The notes beneath the pieces are model-generated. The model was not told the DNA's origin. It saw only the letters and a program-made list of their open reading frames with translations, and searched no databases. The translations under genes and the position numbers were made by a program. DNA of 64,000 nucleotides from positions 189,670-253,669 of the forward strand of contig VZTG01001872.1 of the NCBI GenBank assembly GCA_013397845.1. The letters are read 5' to 3'. The stretch comes from Melanocharis versteri (lineage: Eukaryota; Chordata; Aves; Passeriformes; Melanocharitidae). Shown here in pieces: positions 50,201 through 63,112 of this stretch (its first letter is position 1; each line of letters opens with the position of its first letter).

Positions 50201-53200
50201 ATCAAAAACAGGCCTTGCCCATGACGTTTCTGTACAGAATTTATCCACATATGGATAGGGCTTTTTACCACATATGGATGGCACAGAAAGACTTTATCAG
50301 AGGAGTAGGATTCCCTGGCTCCGCTTTACAGTAACAGGTTTGTCGAGCTATAATTTGGACTCCTCCTCTGCAAAGAACTCCATGCTGTCAAAATACCCCA
50401 AGTGTTCTCAATAAAAATGTCTGCTGAGAAATGAAACTGCTTTGAACTTGTATTTTTTTCCCTGAGTTTCTACTCTCTCTCTGCTTCCCACCCTCCTCCT
50501 GCATCTATCATCCACCTCAAGTCTAAAAACGTCATGAGCCGAGCAGGGGGCATAAGCCCATGAAGGCAGCTTCATCTGAATGCAGGAGGCAACTGCTCCT
50601 GCAGTTCATGTGTGTTTCACAGTCATGAACTTCAGAGAAGACAAAAACTTCAATAAAATAACCTCAAATCATCCTGTGGTAACTCTTTGTCATGATGATA
50701 AAGGGACATTAATTACACAGTCAAAGTAACTGTGTTACATCATTCACAATAAAACAACACAAAGACTGAAATTCTTGGAAAGAGCATGACTGCTACAATG
50801 AAGCACATGCATCATTCCAACATTATTTGTTCTAAATTGTAAGAGTTTCAGATCAGGGTGCTTCAGTGTGTTGAATGCAAGCGCCCTATAAAGCCAGACA
50901 AAAGCTTGTGATACACTCCTTCCAATCTATCCTCTCTAGTGACAGTACAAGGCAGGGACTGAAGAGAAAAACTACTGTGGGAATAATTTTTTAAAAAAAT
51001 TGTCTGTAACAACAAAAATACTCAGTTTTAAAATCAAAATTTTGCTAGTGATTAGAAAGTCACCAAGAGTTACATTGTGCCACTGAATTTTCTTAGCATA
51101 GGAAAGGCATTCCTAGGAAGAAGAGTTTCCTCAGGGCTGAGAATACTTTCTTTGCTCTCATCCTAACTAAGAAAAAAGAAAATCGCTTTTAAGACCAATT
51201 ATACAGCGTGGCAGACTGTGCTGCTTAGAAAATCCTCATGTCTGAACTTCCAATGGGCAGGACCTGAAATGTCTTGTTTGTCAGAGTCAGGGTCCATGGA
51301 AAGTGTTCTGTGCCTTGCAGAAGAGGCTCGTCAGCGCACAGAATCTGACTGACAACAATTGGTGAGGCACAATGACATCCCAGCAACTTGGACAACTTCA
51401 GCAGATGTATTTCTAGGTTTTTTTCCAGGGAAAGCTACTCATATGACCTCTGCAACACCCATGAGAGTCCTAAACACAAGTATGAAAGCTCAATATTTCA
51501 GTCGTTTAAGGGTATATTTGATAAGTTGATTTTTTTCTTTCCGTCCCCTAAGAAGAAGAGAACCCACTGGAAACTCACAATTCCTCCCAGTCTCCCTCAT
51601 CAAACAGCTCTTCCTCTCAGTGCTTGCATCTACAGTATAAACAAATCTCAAAAGACAAATCCCAATTAGTCTGGCACAGACATAACTTCAAGGCTCTCTG
51701 CTTCTGAATATCAGATTATGTGAAAATTTAAGCATCTGTTCTGACCTCAGAGATAACCAGATGTCTTTTCCAAATGCACAGGTTATAGTTATTCATATCT
51801 GTGCCCTTTGTGACAATCACAAGTAATAAAGCAATCAGATCATTACAAGAGAGTGGGCTGGGTAAATAGGAAGTTCTGGGATTCAGCCTCCCTGGGAAAC
51901 AGAAAGACACGTTACCACTCATTTCGGGTGTTTTCTGTATGAAAACAAATTATTCACCACCAATATACAACAGCTGTATGGATTAAAGAGGAGTAAACAT
52001 TGGATACTGACTTGTCTTTTCTGCACAATTCTTTGGAGACAAGAAGGGTGGCAAAAAAACAGAGCATCTGCTAAATAATGCACCTTCATATAATTAAGTA
52101 TATTCTAGACAGAAGCCTTCAGCTCTTAGACTTTTTAGACAATTTTCAGAATAATTATCTGGGAAGTCCAATTTGGACCATGCAACCATCATGGATTTTA
52201 TTTTGTTTATTTTAAACTTATGACTGAATAATTGAATTTTTATCTGATCAGGGCAAAACTATTTCTGAAACTTAAGAGTACTAAACTATCATGGTTCTCA
52301 CTGCTATACATATTTCTTCACTGACTAAAACCTCACATTTCTACAGCCACAGGATTGTTTCTTTTACCAGGAAGCTGACCCTAGCAATTCACTTTTCGCA
52401 AGTTTTGCAGAGCATACCCTTGGCAGCGATTGGAAATATCATCCAGTTAAAAATGCCAAAACAGAGGCCAATGCCTGGGAGCTTTGACAGTAAGGGAAAG
52501 AAAGAAGAAACCATCGATGCAAGGCCTGTGAGGCAGGTGTTCTGCTACTCCAGTGGCACTCATGCATCTGCAATTATAATGCCAATGTGGATGCCACCTT
52601 CCCCTTCTTGTCACACTACTGCTGCTCCCTCCAGCAGCCAGATTTCTCCTCACACCTCGCAATCCCATCAGCATTAATAACTGCACCAGTGAATGTAACA
52701 GCCAGAGAAGCCAAGCGTGGAAAAGGTGTTATTAAGAAAGTTATTCACAGATTGAATTACTGCCTCTTTCAGCCATATCCCAGTTAAATAGCAGAAAAAT
52801 GGGAATACTGGTGAATCACACCTGCTCCAACATTAACTATCTTAGGCCGCATGAACCGCTTTTCATAAATTTATTACCCCTTCAGTTTCAAAGCCAGGTA
52901 ATAATTTGCAGGGCTTCCCATGCCTAAGGCACAAGCAATCCAGATCAGTGGGCTTCAAAGAACATCTTTATTATAAAACAGCAGGACAAGGGAATGGTGA
53001 AAATATATTTACTTGCAACCAGACAAACACACAGTAGGCAAGAGAACAAATTTCTCCTTATTTTCACTATTTTTATCACAAAACTGGTGCTTTGGAGCAT
53101 GAGATGTTTGCTTGCTCTGCTCAGCCAGGTGGAAATGGCTTAAGAGAGGCTCACAGAGCCTGGGCAGATGCCACCTCACAAGTGCCCACGTCATTCCCAG

Positions 53201-53795
53201 GCCAGGATGTGGGGATTCCCCCCATTCCTACTGCAGGGCATGTCAGCCAGGCAAAGCTGCAGCTGTGCTCTGCCCAAGGACACAGAAGCTGTCCTGCAGG
53301 CTGCATAGAGGGCAGAAATGCTAACAGAGTGTGCTGTGCCTACATCCAGCTGCGAAAAGGTCCCATCTGCCCATCCTTTGCAATTTTCCACATCAGAAGA
53401 AAAGCAGATTCTAAAGTACTATCAAAGCTGTTTATATAAATAACCCTTCTAACATGCAGCCTGCCTGCAGTTTTATTTCACCTCTAGCTTGTATATGAAG
53501 CATTACCACAGACAGAGAACTTCTTTCCTGCTGTTCTGATGCATGAGAGAGCCACTGGCAGTACAAGCGCTATTGAAAAGTGATGTTCTGCAACTCACCT
53601 GCACTACCAGTAAACCCCAAACCTTCTTAAATAACTGCGGAATAAGGAAGACTTGTGCCCTTTGTGTCCAAAGATCTGGCTAAGCTCCAATATTCTCTTT
53701 TATATAGCAGATAAACCTGTTTCCCAGAGAAAACAAGAAGGCTCAGAAAACTCAGGCCTGCCATGAGTGCTGGTGCCCAACAACCACAATTCACA
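47290..53795. other. No gene recognised apart from a CR1 fragment
   Basis: Except for the antisense CR1 piece at 48505-48600, I see nothing I can name. Frames of up to about 128 codons (52291-52677, plus) show no known motif. Confidence 0.6.
48505..48600 (-). mobile_element. CR1 3'-end fragment (antisense)
   Basis: The plus strand reads AACCATAGGATACTTTAGGT, then TGGAAGGGACATCAGATCAA and CTACTCAAAGCAAG. This is the reverse complement of a diverged CR1 3' terminus. Confidence 0.65.
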
Positions 53796-54185
53796 TGATG
53801 CCTTAAGAATCCTTAGATTAAACAACACACACTTTCAAGATAATATTAGTATAGGAGGTAATACAAAGGTTGATCTTTATCGGAGGCCTCCAGGGGCAGA
53901 TACAGAAAATGTCCACAAAAGCCAAACCCCACGGGGGTGAATAAGTTTAGCAATTAGCATATTTGACAAAAAATCACCAACTAGGAGCACGAGTGGTGAT
54001 GCAATTTCCCTCCCACCCCCCACTCCAAGCCCCTTCTAAATCCTCCCCCCTCAGACAGGCCTAAATGTTGTTGAAGAAAATGTGTCTCAAAGAGCTGTTT
54101 CTCAGCCTTGGTTTCTAAGAAGAACCAAGATAGGATAGGGGCTTTGGAATATGTTTTGTCTTTCTGCCTATCAGGGCAGGGAAAA
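53796..54185. mobile_element. LTR-like repeat, copy 2
   Basis: This is the homologue of the 38420 block, in the same orientation, starting TGATGCCTTAAGAATCC and ending near TTTTGTCTTTCTGCCTATCA. It is shorter by small deletions and lacks the long C-run. I could not find the target duplication. Confidence 0.55.
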
Positions 54186-57100
54186 GTACTGGGAAAGCTA
54201 GCTACGAATGCAATAGTAGGCTACAAAGCCACAAATATATGCGTAAAGAATACAGAAAATATATAAAAGAAGACAAAAATCATTAGGCATCACCCCGAGC
54301 TGTCACTTGCTGTCTCTGTGCTGAATTCAACACCTGCCGGGCAGGACTCCAGACAAAAGGCTGCAGAGGGAGAAGTGCTGAAGTTAATTCAGTTTTCTGC
54401 ACTGCACCTCCGCAGCACAAATCTCCATCTGAGACTACTTCTTTGGTAGAGATGGTGCCAACTGCGAGGCAGATAGAGAAGAGCAAAAAACTTGGGGTTT
54501 CATAGATCTACAACTAATAACCAGTAAGATCATGAGCATTAAGCTATTAAAATACAACTACTGGCCAGCCTTCCTTAGGAAGCTGTGCTGGAAAAAGGGA
54601 TAAGGAGAACTCAGGTACAAAGAGCTTATTTCAGAGCCAGCTAAAAAGCAGCTCAGCTATGTTTCCAGTACAGTGGTGAGATGAAGCTGGTGTACCAGAA
54701 ATCCTTTGTCTTCCTTCCAGATGGCCTCTGAGAGACTCTGGCTAAGAGAATTTAGGAGTTAGAAACGAGTGTTACTGGGACTCTTCTGTGGTCATGCAGG
54801 AAACTGAGGGATGCACTTCTGCCTAATGACCTTCCATCAACAGACTCACAAATACAAGCCTCTGACATGCCAATCCTTAAAATTTGGGGGCAAAATCACA
54901 ATCCAACTTCCCGGCTATTCCATTCCTGCTCCTCCCTACATCCTGTAGGAGTGAGCAGGCACAGAATTTCAGCCCTACTGTATCTATTTGGTGGTGGAAA
55001 GCCAAGTTTTGAACCTAATCAGCAACTTCAAACCCCTCTTGCCAAGGAATCTGCTGTGCAGAAGGGATGGAAATTGCAATGAAAGCTTGTCTGAAGTACA
55101 GTCAGTAACTCAAATGATATAAAATATACCAGTTACAGGCTTGATCTTTGATTTTATTTTCAGGTAACATGGAACAATATGCAAAGCTAAACTCCAAACA
55201 TGCTACTTTGTCCTTTCAATTTGAGCAAGGCTGTAAAATCTGTATTATAAATTTAGGGTGCAAGAACAGAACACTAAAATAATCTATCACCAGTTATTTG
55301 TTTTAATAAAGATTGTATTTCTAATTGTTTCCTACCATTTTAAAGCAATTGGCCCTTCACTGAACTTCAACAAATGAGAGCTTTGAAAATACAGCGATTA
55401 AGAGAGATTAATAACAGCTTCTCGTCTCTTATGCTGGGAGCCGAAGATATTCTCCCATTATTGCTAGTCCTCTCAACATGCAGAATTAAAGAAAAGGGCA
55501 TGAGGACGTGGAAGCCATTAGCAGCTTCCAATTGTAAAGATATGGCAAGACAGGCAATAACATTTTGTTTCAAAACATAGCCTGTTTAGTCCAGTGAAAT
55601 TATTTTAGCCTCTAAAATTGTAAATCCACTTAAAACTAGAGGTCACTGAGCATCCAAGCTGCTGTGCAGCACTAGTACAGCCAGGTGCTTTCTGACACTT
55701 GCAAAACTCAGTGTTAACAAATCTGCTGTCTAGTGCTTATATCCGGTTTCAATGCTCTCTTTCATGAATATTTATTACTAACAAATATAATCTCTCTAAC
55801 TTTATACTGCTTGTGTAGCTACAGTATTTTGGATAATCAAGGAGTTAGAATTTCCAAGTAAGATTCCTTCAGAGCTAGGTCAGAACAGCGCTAACGCAAC
55901 TTAACTGCCCTGAATATATAAAACTGCCTTCTGAATCTGTACATCTTCCCTTTACGGAGGAAAATAAACAGTGAGCAGTTATGAAACACCTTTATCAGAT
56001 ATTCCCATGAGAGATAAATACTGAGACTTAAACAGAGCCAGCTACCTGTTTTGGAGGTTACTTGATGTTTACACCGAGAAATCCTGATAGTTTTTCTATG
56101 AGGGGTACAGCAGCTAATGTGATACAGTACATCTATAAAGGAGAATGTTCAAAGCAAATTATCTCTCTTTGGCAACACAACTGCTTGTTATAAATCAAGA
56201 CAAGGTTGTCACCCTCTTGGATCAAGGTTAATCTACTCATAGCCATTAAATTCACACACATGCATTATCAAGGATCTATTTTACAGCTTCTCACTCTAAT
56301 AATTTGAATTAATAGCTGAACGTGACATTTTGTATCACAGATGCAGAAAAGCCAGAAAGGATTTGTACTGTTATCTCTGGCTTGCAGGCTATGCGTTTAG
56401 CTGTACAGGAACAAGACCAGTAAGAATTTTTAGCAATACAGCAAGGAAAAGCTATAAAAACATGGAAAACCAAGGCAGATTGTCACACTATTGGGTTTTT
56501 TTCCCCAGAAGATGATGGAGAATATTTCTGCACAGCAACAGAAGTGTTAACCTAGCACCTCCAAAAGCCTAGGTAAAAGGTGACCAAGCTAAGCCTCACC
56601 ACTCCCAAAGGCTGGAAATTAGTACATGATGAAGCCCAGCCTGTACGCTCCTTGCTAACAAGCTGAAGTTTTATTCCATTTAGTAGGCTTTGCTGCACTA
56701 AGTGACACATCTATAACTAAAAGATACCACATTTTAGTGTGGAAAATCCTGAACCACAGGGGAAAGCCAGAATCCTATTCCACTGTTCATATTTCCAGGA
56801 ATCCCCTACAAAAGCCTAGCAGTAGAAAAAGCCATATGTTTTCGTAAGAGCGGACAGATTGCTGTTTAGCTTTGCAAACTGAACAAATCAACAGCAGTTT
56901 TACACCACTTGAAGATTTATCCCTCTTTCTCCACCTTGCATGCTGCAAAGAGCTGGGCAGTTTGTGAGAACACTGCAAATCTCTGAGAGCTCAAACATCT
57001 GAGCAAGAGCAATGGTAAACACAAGGTAAATGCAAACTCGAAAACTGCTTCCTCCAAAATCAAAGAGGACTGCTTTGAGGCATATGAAAGCCAGGCTAAG

Positions 57101-59203
57101 TGCATTTAGTGACCCACTAGCATTTGCTGCCAAAACCAGCTGGATTTGAAATGCTAGCATCAGCTCTGATTAACTATCTAGTAATCTATGAGGGCAGCTG
57201 CTCTAAGACACTAAACAGATGTATCTCTGAAAGGAAATAGAAAGGAGAATGTTTCCCCCAATTAAGTTTTGAAAAAAACCTTGACATACGCTTTTGCAAA
57301 CAGTTCAGAGGTAGCAAATACAGATATCAGACTATCAGAGAGATGAGGCACTGTCTTTTTTTTTACAGCAGGAGTAAATAATGTGAATTTTAGACTAATT
57401 GTCCTACTTTAATGTTACCAGAGGTATTACTGATGCCCAACTAAACTCAAAGCAGTGGCACCTTTAGTATACGCATGGATTACTGAATGGAAAGCCAAAG
57501 CCAGAGGCTGAGTAGTTTATCTTACATTGAACAAAACTCACAAGATCCTCCAAGATCCATCCTGCATGAAATGGCTGTAGTCATTACGTGAACACTACCT
57601 GAGAGCACTCATGTGGATGCAGAATGAACAGACAGGGAATGGAGTCACAGCACCAGGCCCTCAGAAACTGTAATGCGCCATTCACAAACAATCCACTAAA
57701 TCAGGTTTAAAATAGGTTATGAAAGAGATTTCAGAGAATTAGAAGTTCAATGAGTTCATCCATTGACATGCTTTTTCCAAAGTGGCATTTTCACAGATTA
57801 AAGCAGTACCACACTCAGTATATTACAAAAAGTGTCATTACCTGGCAGCAAATTACACACTTTTGCTAAGGAAGATGACTGAGGCTTTTTATGAAGACCA
57901 GTGTAGGCACCACACAGGGATGAAGGTTAAGTTTCTTAGACTCACAGTGAAAAACAATAGCACATTCAAACATCCCTATGATGCCTCATCTCACACAGCC
58001 AGAGGTCCCAGAATTTCCTCACGGGGATCTTGTGAACACCAGACCCCCAGGAGAGAAGAGGGAGGGCAAGTGTTGACCCTGGGAAAGCACGTGGGACCAC
58101 ACATGGCCTCGGCACAGCCAGGAGCTCCAGAAAGGCTTCTGCTCCCAAGGAGGTTCTGCCCCTACTTCTTTCCCTTCTGGCAGAAGACACTAAATGGACA
58201 TGATTTGGACCTGTGCTTTCAGCCAGACTCCAACACATTACAGCCCAGGTGAAAGAACTGAAACTATATGGAAACATGTAACCCACACACCTGGCTTCCT
58301 TTTTGTAGTAGCTTTCCTGACATAATGGACACTTTCCTGCTAAGAAGTGCTGATGTTTTCAAACTAGAGAAGATTGGCATTGGTTTCAAAAGGCTCCCTA
58401 GGGCACTTTTTCCACGATTTCTCAATGCAAAATTTCACCTGCACGCTTTCTCTGCCAGTTGCGTGCTCATGGCACAGTCTTAACCTGATCATACTTTGGC
58501 AAAAAGATAACTGCAACAAAACGTATCCATCATTTAATGCAAAAACTCAGACGTGACCAAGGCCATCAGATCTATCCAGGTACTGTGGCAATGTCTGTTC
58601 TTGTACAGATCAAATCTCGAAAAACTGGTGGTGCTTCCACCCACAGCTCTGCTGAGTGACTGATTAGGCTTAAGTGGACTGCTGTGCTATGGGAGTAAAT
58701 GACAAACTCAAAAGAGGTTCATGGAGCTTTCCCTTCTGGTGGCATTTCTTTTAAAAATGAAGGGAACATCTACTCAAATTGGACTCCCAGACCAGAAAAG
58801 GAGCGGTGTCTAAATGCAAATACAGGTAAAGACACCTGGAACAGCCACCTGGAACTACTCAGCATCGAGTCAGTCAACATGACAGAGTTCTTCCTGTCCG
58901 ACAGTGTGTTAAAAACAGCCATATTCTCTGCCAAGATTTACCTTTAAATGTGTCCAAGTGTAGCCTGAAGTGAACTGCAGCACAACTGTACTGATGAAAC
59001 TGAGGCAGGGATGACAGCAGCAAGCTTTCCAGCCAGGAGGAAAGGACACAGCTGCATAGCCAGATGCCAGTAAGAACACCACAGTCACAACCAGGACACA
59101 TGGTCATCACAGGCCAGCCAGATGTCTAAACAGTATGGAAAGCACTTCATGAAAATAATCATGCTATCAAAAGAGCGCAGATCGTATTTTCTATTTATCC
59201 CCA
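54186..59203. other. No gene recognised
   Basis: About 5 kb are of ordinary A+T-rich composition. The longest frame (156 codons, 57782-58252, plus) has no recognisable domain or convincing splice context. Confidence 0.6.
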
Positions 59204-59787
59204 TGTACTGGTTTGAAGCCAAACCAGCAGGAGTAATTCACTCCACACAAATATGTTGCGAGAGATTCCAAGCCAGAACTGCAATTTAATAGGAAAAATT
59301 ATAATTAAGGCAATAGCACAGTGGCTTATACCAACAAAATCAGAATACAACTTGACACCCTGTTGGTCCGGGTGGTGGCAGCAGTCTGATTGGAGCGATG
59401 GATGTGGTCCTGTTCAGGCAGTGACCCTGTAGAAAGGTCTGGTCCTTCTCTGGAGGTCCAGTGGTGGCTATCGAAAGGTCTTCTCCTCTGGGAATCCAGT
59501 GGTGGTATCATGGTGTCCCAAGATTATATACAGGTAGGAATGTTCGGTTCCTCTCCCAGGGCAGGGCATCTCACAATGGGACGATGGAATTTTATGAGAA
59601 ATTCTGGGAGACCTTGATGGCCCTCTAGCAGAGATGGCCCCCAGGGTGGCTGCTGCTTCCCCAGAGGGAGTTATCAGGGCTGAGTCATGGAGAAGATAAA
59701 GAACACAGCCCCACCATTTTTACCAGCTCATGTAGATGGTAGTAGAATACAGACTTTTGGTTACACCTTACATTGCAACCCAAGACA
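59204..59787 (-). mobile_element. Solo LTR, 584 bp
   Basis: On the minus strand it runs from TGTCTTGGGTTGCAATGTAA to GGCTTCAAACCAGTACA, with TG...CA ends and short imperfect terminal inverted repeats. The wording is typical of an avian endogenous retroviral LTR. The flanking pentamers (CCCCA and CTTCA) do not match exactly, so the target duplication is diverged or absent. The ORFs within (61-75 codons) are incidental. Confidence 0.65.
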
Positions 59788-61444
59788 CTTCATTTTCTTT
59801 GACCTTCATTAAGCTTTCTGAGCTGGCATCTATACACACCCTAGCCTCTTTTAGTAAATTAGAGAATTTTAACCCTTCTTTCTGAAATAGGCAAAGGGAG
59901 GTCAGATCTTCAGCCCAGTGAATGCTCCCCTTATTCCCATACCTCTATACCAACTCTTTCAGTCAACCAGACCTTCCTAAAACATTCCTAATCACTGCTG
60001 CATATTCAGAGTCAAAGCATATTAATCTCAGAATCTGCAGTTCTGAAGGTAATATAGGTTGGAGAGAAGCAAAATATTTAAAAAGACTAAAATAGTGATG
60101 AGGTGCTAAATACCATTACCTATCAATATTATGCTAATTTTACAGAGTACACACATAGGCACTGTAAGTATCCCTTTGACCTTGGAAAGGATTGTAACTT
60201 GCTTTAACATTACAGGGACTTTCTTAATCTTTCCTCGAAGCATTGGAACAATCCTATAAACTTCCTGACTTAGCTTGCAAATTAATTCTGCAAATACAAC
60301 TCTAGAGGCTGGTTCTCCCTGTGCCTGCTCTGTTAATTTTGCTCAAGAAATAGCAGCAGCAGCTGAGGACAGAATGCTGCTGTTCTCTGCCAGGGAGGTG
60401 CTCACCATCCCTGCCAGCAGCAGTAAATGCAATGAGTGTGCCAGGACAAATGGAATCCAGCTGTTTTAACACACCCCCACAAACCAGCTGGACAGGGCAC
60501 TGCAAGTGGAGTGGCAGGTCCAGATACTTCTGTTCTCTGGATATTTCTAAGTCTTGGAATAACTCAGGGAGAAGAGGCAAATGTTGTTAGGTGCCCCAAA
60601 CAGTTTGTCTGACATTTTGGAGCTTGGCAGAAACCTACATGACCAAAAGCTATAATCAGCAGCTTGGCATTGGACCATCCAGTCATTACATTTGGTCCCA
60701 CCAGACACCATCCCTGTGACAGAGCTATGGGCACTGCAGGAGCAAAGCATCTTTTTATGATGAAATTTTCAGAGTCACCAGAAGGTTTAATTGAAGAAAA
60801 CTTCTGTTGCAGGTCATCTGCCTCAATAGTGTTCCAGGTCTTCAGCCTGATTTGCAGTCTGTCCCATTTCCCTCATACACAAAAGTTTCAACTGTCCACA
60901 TTGATCTCCTGTGCAATTCGCCTGCTGACAAATCACCCCTTCGTATTAGTGATGGTTAAACAACTTTCTCTCTACCTGCTCCCAACTAAAGCAGATGACT
61001 GATTTTATTCCATGTGTTCAGGTTTTTTGGCTGCCTGGCTCCAATGAAGCCTTTTACAGTCCCCTATAATTTTGCTTGTTTGGCAGTCCAGAAGGCACAA
61101 ACTAAAAATAGGTGCCATTCTGCTTTTGGACTTTTTAATTGACTGAAGGGCTGCTGAAAAGGTTTTTAAGTTCTTCTCCTGCTAAAAAGCATAAGATGAA
61201 ACACTGAAGTGCACAGCTTGCTTTTTTTTCTCCTGCCTAAATATAGATCATTTGCTGTCAATACTCTTTCCCCGCAGGAAAAGAAAGCCCAACAAATAAT
61301 TAAGGTCTGAAATGTGAAAGCACAGCAACACATTTTGGAGAGGCCTTTTTCTGATAGTGAGTAAATTAATACGAAGTGTTGTCTTGGAGTGAGTTATTAT
61401 GATAGCGTATTCCACGATCCTCTGCCTTGTGCCCAAAAAATAGT
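59788..61444. other. No gene recognised
   Basis: Neither coding exons nor repeats were recognised. A short GCA/GCT run occurs near 60353-60364. Confidence 0.6.
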
Positions 61445-61936
61445 TATTGTATCTTTAAGACCAGGGACCAGCGTGTGCAGCGCTGTTCCAGCCCAAAGCA
61501 CCAAAGATCCAGCATGAGCCGGGCTGAGAAAACACACTGAGACTTCAGCCCAGCTGTTTCACCTGCCTCGACCCTTTCTGCAGAGCCCTGCTGTGGAGAG
61601 GAGGTCAGTGCTGGACAAGCCACTGGGCTTTCATCTGCTTCGTGATAGCCCCTGTTTTTTTTTTTTTCCCTTGAGAGAAAAGCTGGCCCCATTTTGTACC
61701 GTGTGTCGCGAGGGGGTGTTTCTCTGGCCTTTTGGTTGTTTTGTCCCAGTGTGCGTGCGTGGGGTAAGGTCTGACAGTTTAATGTCTAACAGTTATTTAC
61801 CTTTTTTTCTTTCCTTGGCTAGTGTGCATTCTGTTTCTTAATAAACCGTTGGGGTTTTTTTCACTTTCATCTATTGGTATTCCTTTCCTTTTGGTGGAAA
61901 AGGATTATTGGAACCCTGTAAAGGAGACGACACTCA
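61445..61936 (+). mobile_element. LTR-like 3' portion with AATAAA
   Basis: A GC-richer block ends with TCTTAATAAACCGTTGGGG, then TTCACTTTCATCTATTGGTA, TTGGTGGAAAAGGATTATTG and GGAACCCTGTAAAGGAGACG. This R/U5-like wording is of the kind seen in avian LTRs. Boundaries are approximate, and I could not define the 5' end. Confidence 0.4.
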
Positions 61937-62682
61937 CTACAGTGTCCTCTTTTAAATTGTCTCTCAAACTCAGACAAGTGTAAAATTCAGAACAGAATCT
62001 GCCCCCAGTCACTAGCTCTTGTTTGCTCAGTTTTCTCCTGAGGCCAATTGTAGTTCTCCTGTCAGCCAAATTCCTACAGCTCTTTTGCAGACAAGTAATT
62101 TAATTTCTACAGGATTTTAAAAAGCTCCATGTGGATACTATTTTCAGAAAGAATAATTGGGGGGGAGGGGTGCGTCGGGGAAGATTATCTTATGTATGGA
62201 CAATACAGTTGAACGATATTCTAGATCAGTATGTCCTTATGCCACATTTTCAGCCCTGCCTTTTAATTCACATAGTTGTTGTCTTCTCCAATAATTGTTC
62301 AAGCAATATGTTGTCAAATCACTAGCATTCACATCAGAGAATCTCAGCAACTTGCCATGCTACCAGGGGTTGAACAATGTTCCTTCTACAAGTATCCTGT
62401 CATTGCTTCACAACTCATTTAGGCTGATTGCAGAGGCCACTCATCATTTCCTTAAGAAATCTCTTTCAAGGGTTATTTCAATAGAAAAATATAATTTGAA
62501 GCTTTGAAGGGCCATGAAGAACTTAAAGAAAACAGCTTCTGCAAATTTCCTTCCACAGTCTTTAAAAAGAAAAAGCAGTTGCTTCTGCATATTGTGGGAA
62601 TTTAACTCAAGGACAGGATACTGTGTGTTATTATCCCAGGCAAAATCATTTTAGAGAGAAAAGTACCTGAAACATTTAGAAT

Positions 62683-63112
62683 CACACAATCACAGAATAT
62701 CCTGAGTTGGAAAGGACCCACAAGGATTATCAAAGCCTCAACTCCTGGCCCTGTACAGGTCAGCCCCAACAATCACACCCTGTGCCTGAGAGTGCTGTCC
62801 AAATGCTTCTTGAACTCTGTCAGGCTTGGTGCTCTGAACACTTCCCTGGGGAACCTGTTCCAGTGCCCAACCACCCTCTGAGTGAAAAATCTATTCCTGA
62901 TATCCAATCTGAACTCCTCCTGACACAACTTCAGGCTGTTCCCTGGGGCCCTGTCACTGGACACCACAGAGAAGAGATCAGTGCCTTCCCCTCACGAGGA
63001 AGCTGTAACTGCAATGAAGTCTCCCCTCAGTCTCCTCCAGGCTGAACAGACCAAGAGACCTCAGCTGCTCCTCATGTGGCTTCCCCTACAGACCCTTCAC
63101 TGCCTGCTGTGG
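62683..63112 (-). mobile_element. CR1 3' portion (antisense) with ORF2 tail
   Basis: The plus strand starts with ATCACAGAATATCCTGAGTT and AAAGGACCCACAAGG, the reverse complement of the CR1 3' end. On the minus strand it still encodes FRLDIRNRFFTQRVVGHWNR and FPREVFRAPSLTEFKKHLDS, the CR1 ORF2 C-terminus. It is 5'-truncated at about 63112. Confidence 0.88.

Noticed and set aside
57782..58252. 156-codon plus-strand frame
   Set aside because: No known motif, and its composition matches flanking non-coding DNA; long enough to notice, but expected by chance in a window this size.
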